51,409 bases of DNA from Planctomyces sp. SH-PL62 (lineage in GTDB: Bacteria; Planctomycetota; Planctomycetia; Planctomycetales; Planctomycetaceae). Location of the stretch: positions 1 through 51,409 of the forward strand of contig CAMDPX010000022.1 of assembly GCA_945905295.1 (NCBI GenBank). Direction: 5' to 3'. A model generated the notes under the pieces. The model worked only from the letters and a program-made list of their open reading frames with translations. It did not search any database and was not told the origin of the DNA. Positions 51,119-51,409 of this stretch are shown piece by piece. The position numbers and the translations under genes were made by a program. How positions within the stretch are numbered: the first letter of the stretch is position 1; every line of letters starts with the position of its first letter.

Positions 51119-51222
51119 CCACCCCGCTTGTCGGGGTGGTTCCCGCGCTTTTGCCCTACGCAATTCCTCGGAGTCATCGGGTCGCGCAGAAGCGCGGGAC
51201 CCACTGGGACAAGCCCAAGTGG
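51119..51222. repeat. Palindromic element R2, copy 2
   Basis: Left hairpin CCACCCCG-CTTGT-CGGGGTGG (51119-51139) is perfect. The right hairpin (51201-51222), on the minus strand, is CCACTTGGG-CTTGT-CCCAGTGG. An inner pair TCCCGCGCT/AGCGCGGGA (51140-51148, 51191-51199) is nested. Versus copy 1 at 9002-9114 the loop is the same while stem bases changed on both strands. Confidence 0.87.
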
Positions 51223-51356
51223 CGTGATGTCTTCCCAAGCTCGCCGCGTCCATGAGCCAGCACGATTGCCAGGAAGTCACAACCGGTGTTCAGGTTGGAA
51301 TCGCTGATTGACGGAATTTAGCTGACGAGACCGGTTGCTTTTGTTGTGTGGCTTTA

Positions 51357-51401
51357 GCCCCAAAGGGGCGGGACTCGATAGCCCAGGGCGCTAGCCCTGG
51401 G
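51357..51401. repeat. Palindromic element R16
   Basis: Two hairpins in tandem: GCCCC-AAA-GGGGC (51357-51369) and CCCAGGGC-GCTA-GCCCTGGG (51382-51401). It lies 8 nt from the window end and may extend beyond it. Confidence 0.8.
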
Positions 51402-51409
51402 TGCGGCCC

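Larger units (their letters stand above)
51109..51409. other. Repeat-filled intergenic region at window end
   Basis: About 300 nt without a gene. It contains R2 copy 2 (51119-51222) and R16 (51357-51401). The 51223-51350 stretch shows no gene, hairpin or promoter that I can support. Confidence 0.7.

Noticed and set aside
8468-51402. CRISPR array
   Set aside because: The repeats are dispersed palindromes of many families, not a direct repeat with regular spacers, and no cas gene is present.
1-51409. tRNA, rRNA or riboswitch genes
   Set aside because: No cloverleaf with a recognisable T-arm, no rRNA segment and no known riboswitch core was found by eye in the intergenic regions.

Overview
The window is a GC-rich stretch of a planctomycete chromosome. 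The diagnostic families are a PSCyt1/DUF1549/DUF1553 cytochrome protein, a DUF1501 Tat-exported protein, sigma factors placed directly upstream of Hanks-type Ser/Thr kinases, kinase-WD40 and kinase-cytochrome fusions, and a DUF4159 protein. I cannot fix the genus. No rRNA, tRNA, CRISPR array, integrase or intact insertion sequence was recognised.

Layout. (1) 1-12308: an envelope operon with a giant TPR/beta-sandwich protein cut by the window edge, a RelE/ParE-type toxin-antitoxin pair, an ExbB/TolQ-like channel, two ExbD/TolR-like proteins, a one-helix membrane protein, a second toxin-antitoxin pair and a DUF4159 membrane protein. The CpoB-like C-terminal TPRs of the giant protein next to ExbB/ExbD suggest a proton-motive-force-driven envelope machine. 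(2) 12437-17424: a Tat-exported protein coupled to a haem-binding PSD1 protein, then an unknown protein. (3) 17431-31895: two sigma-factor/kinase modules, a 995-residue polytopic membrane protein, a kinase-WD40 protein, and a HEAT-repeat protein that shares a discoidin-like module with that kinase. (4) 32017-37978: small membrane proteins, a degenerate M48 protease fused to an alpha/beta hydrolase, a GNAT/class V aminotransferase pair and a small antitoxin-like gene. (5) 37980-43398: DUF1501 protein, tRNA-modification GTPase MnmE, and minus-strand secreted and zinc-ribbon proteins. (6) 43500-51409: a spermidine-synthase-like membrane protein (minus strand), a 7Fe ferredoxin with a clear terminator, a kinase fused to a five-haem cytochrome module, and a short WD40 fragment.

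The most unusual content is a dense set of short palindromic elements: 22 elements at about 20 sites, in at least 16 sequence families, labelled R1-R16 here. Six families (R3, R7, R8, R10, R11, R12) share a design: the tetranucleotide GTAG, a small hairpin, then an inverted second copy. This is the layout of REP/BIME elements mobilised in other bacteria by RAYT (TnpA-REP) transposases, but no RAYT gene lies in this window. Six elements sit in-frame inside four protein genes: mnmE, the PSD1 gene and two kinases. At two other sites GTAG heads supply stop codons: both convergent genes at 40893-40973 and one gene at 32406 end on the TAG of GTAG, always in the context AAGTAG. Others lie immediately upstream of ribosome-binding sites. 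Comparison of copies shows compensatory stem changes, so structure rather than sequence seems to be kept.
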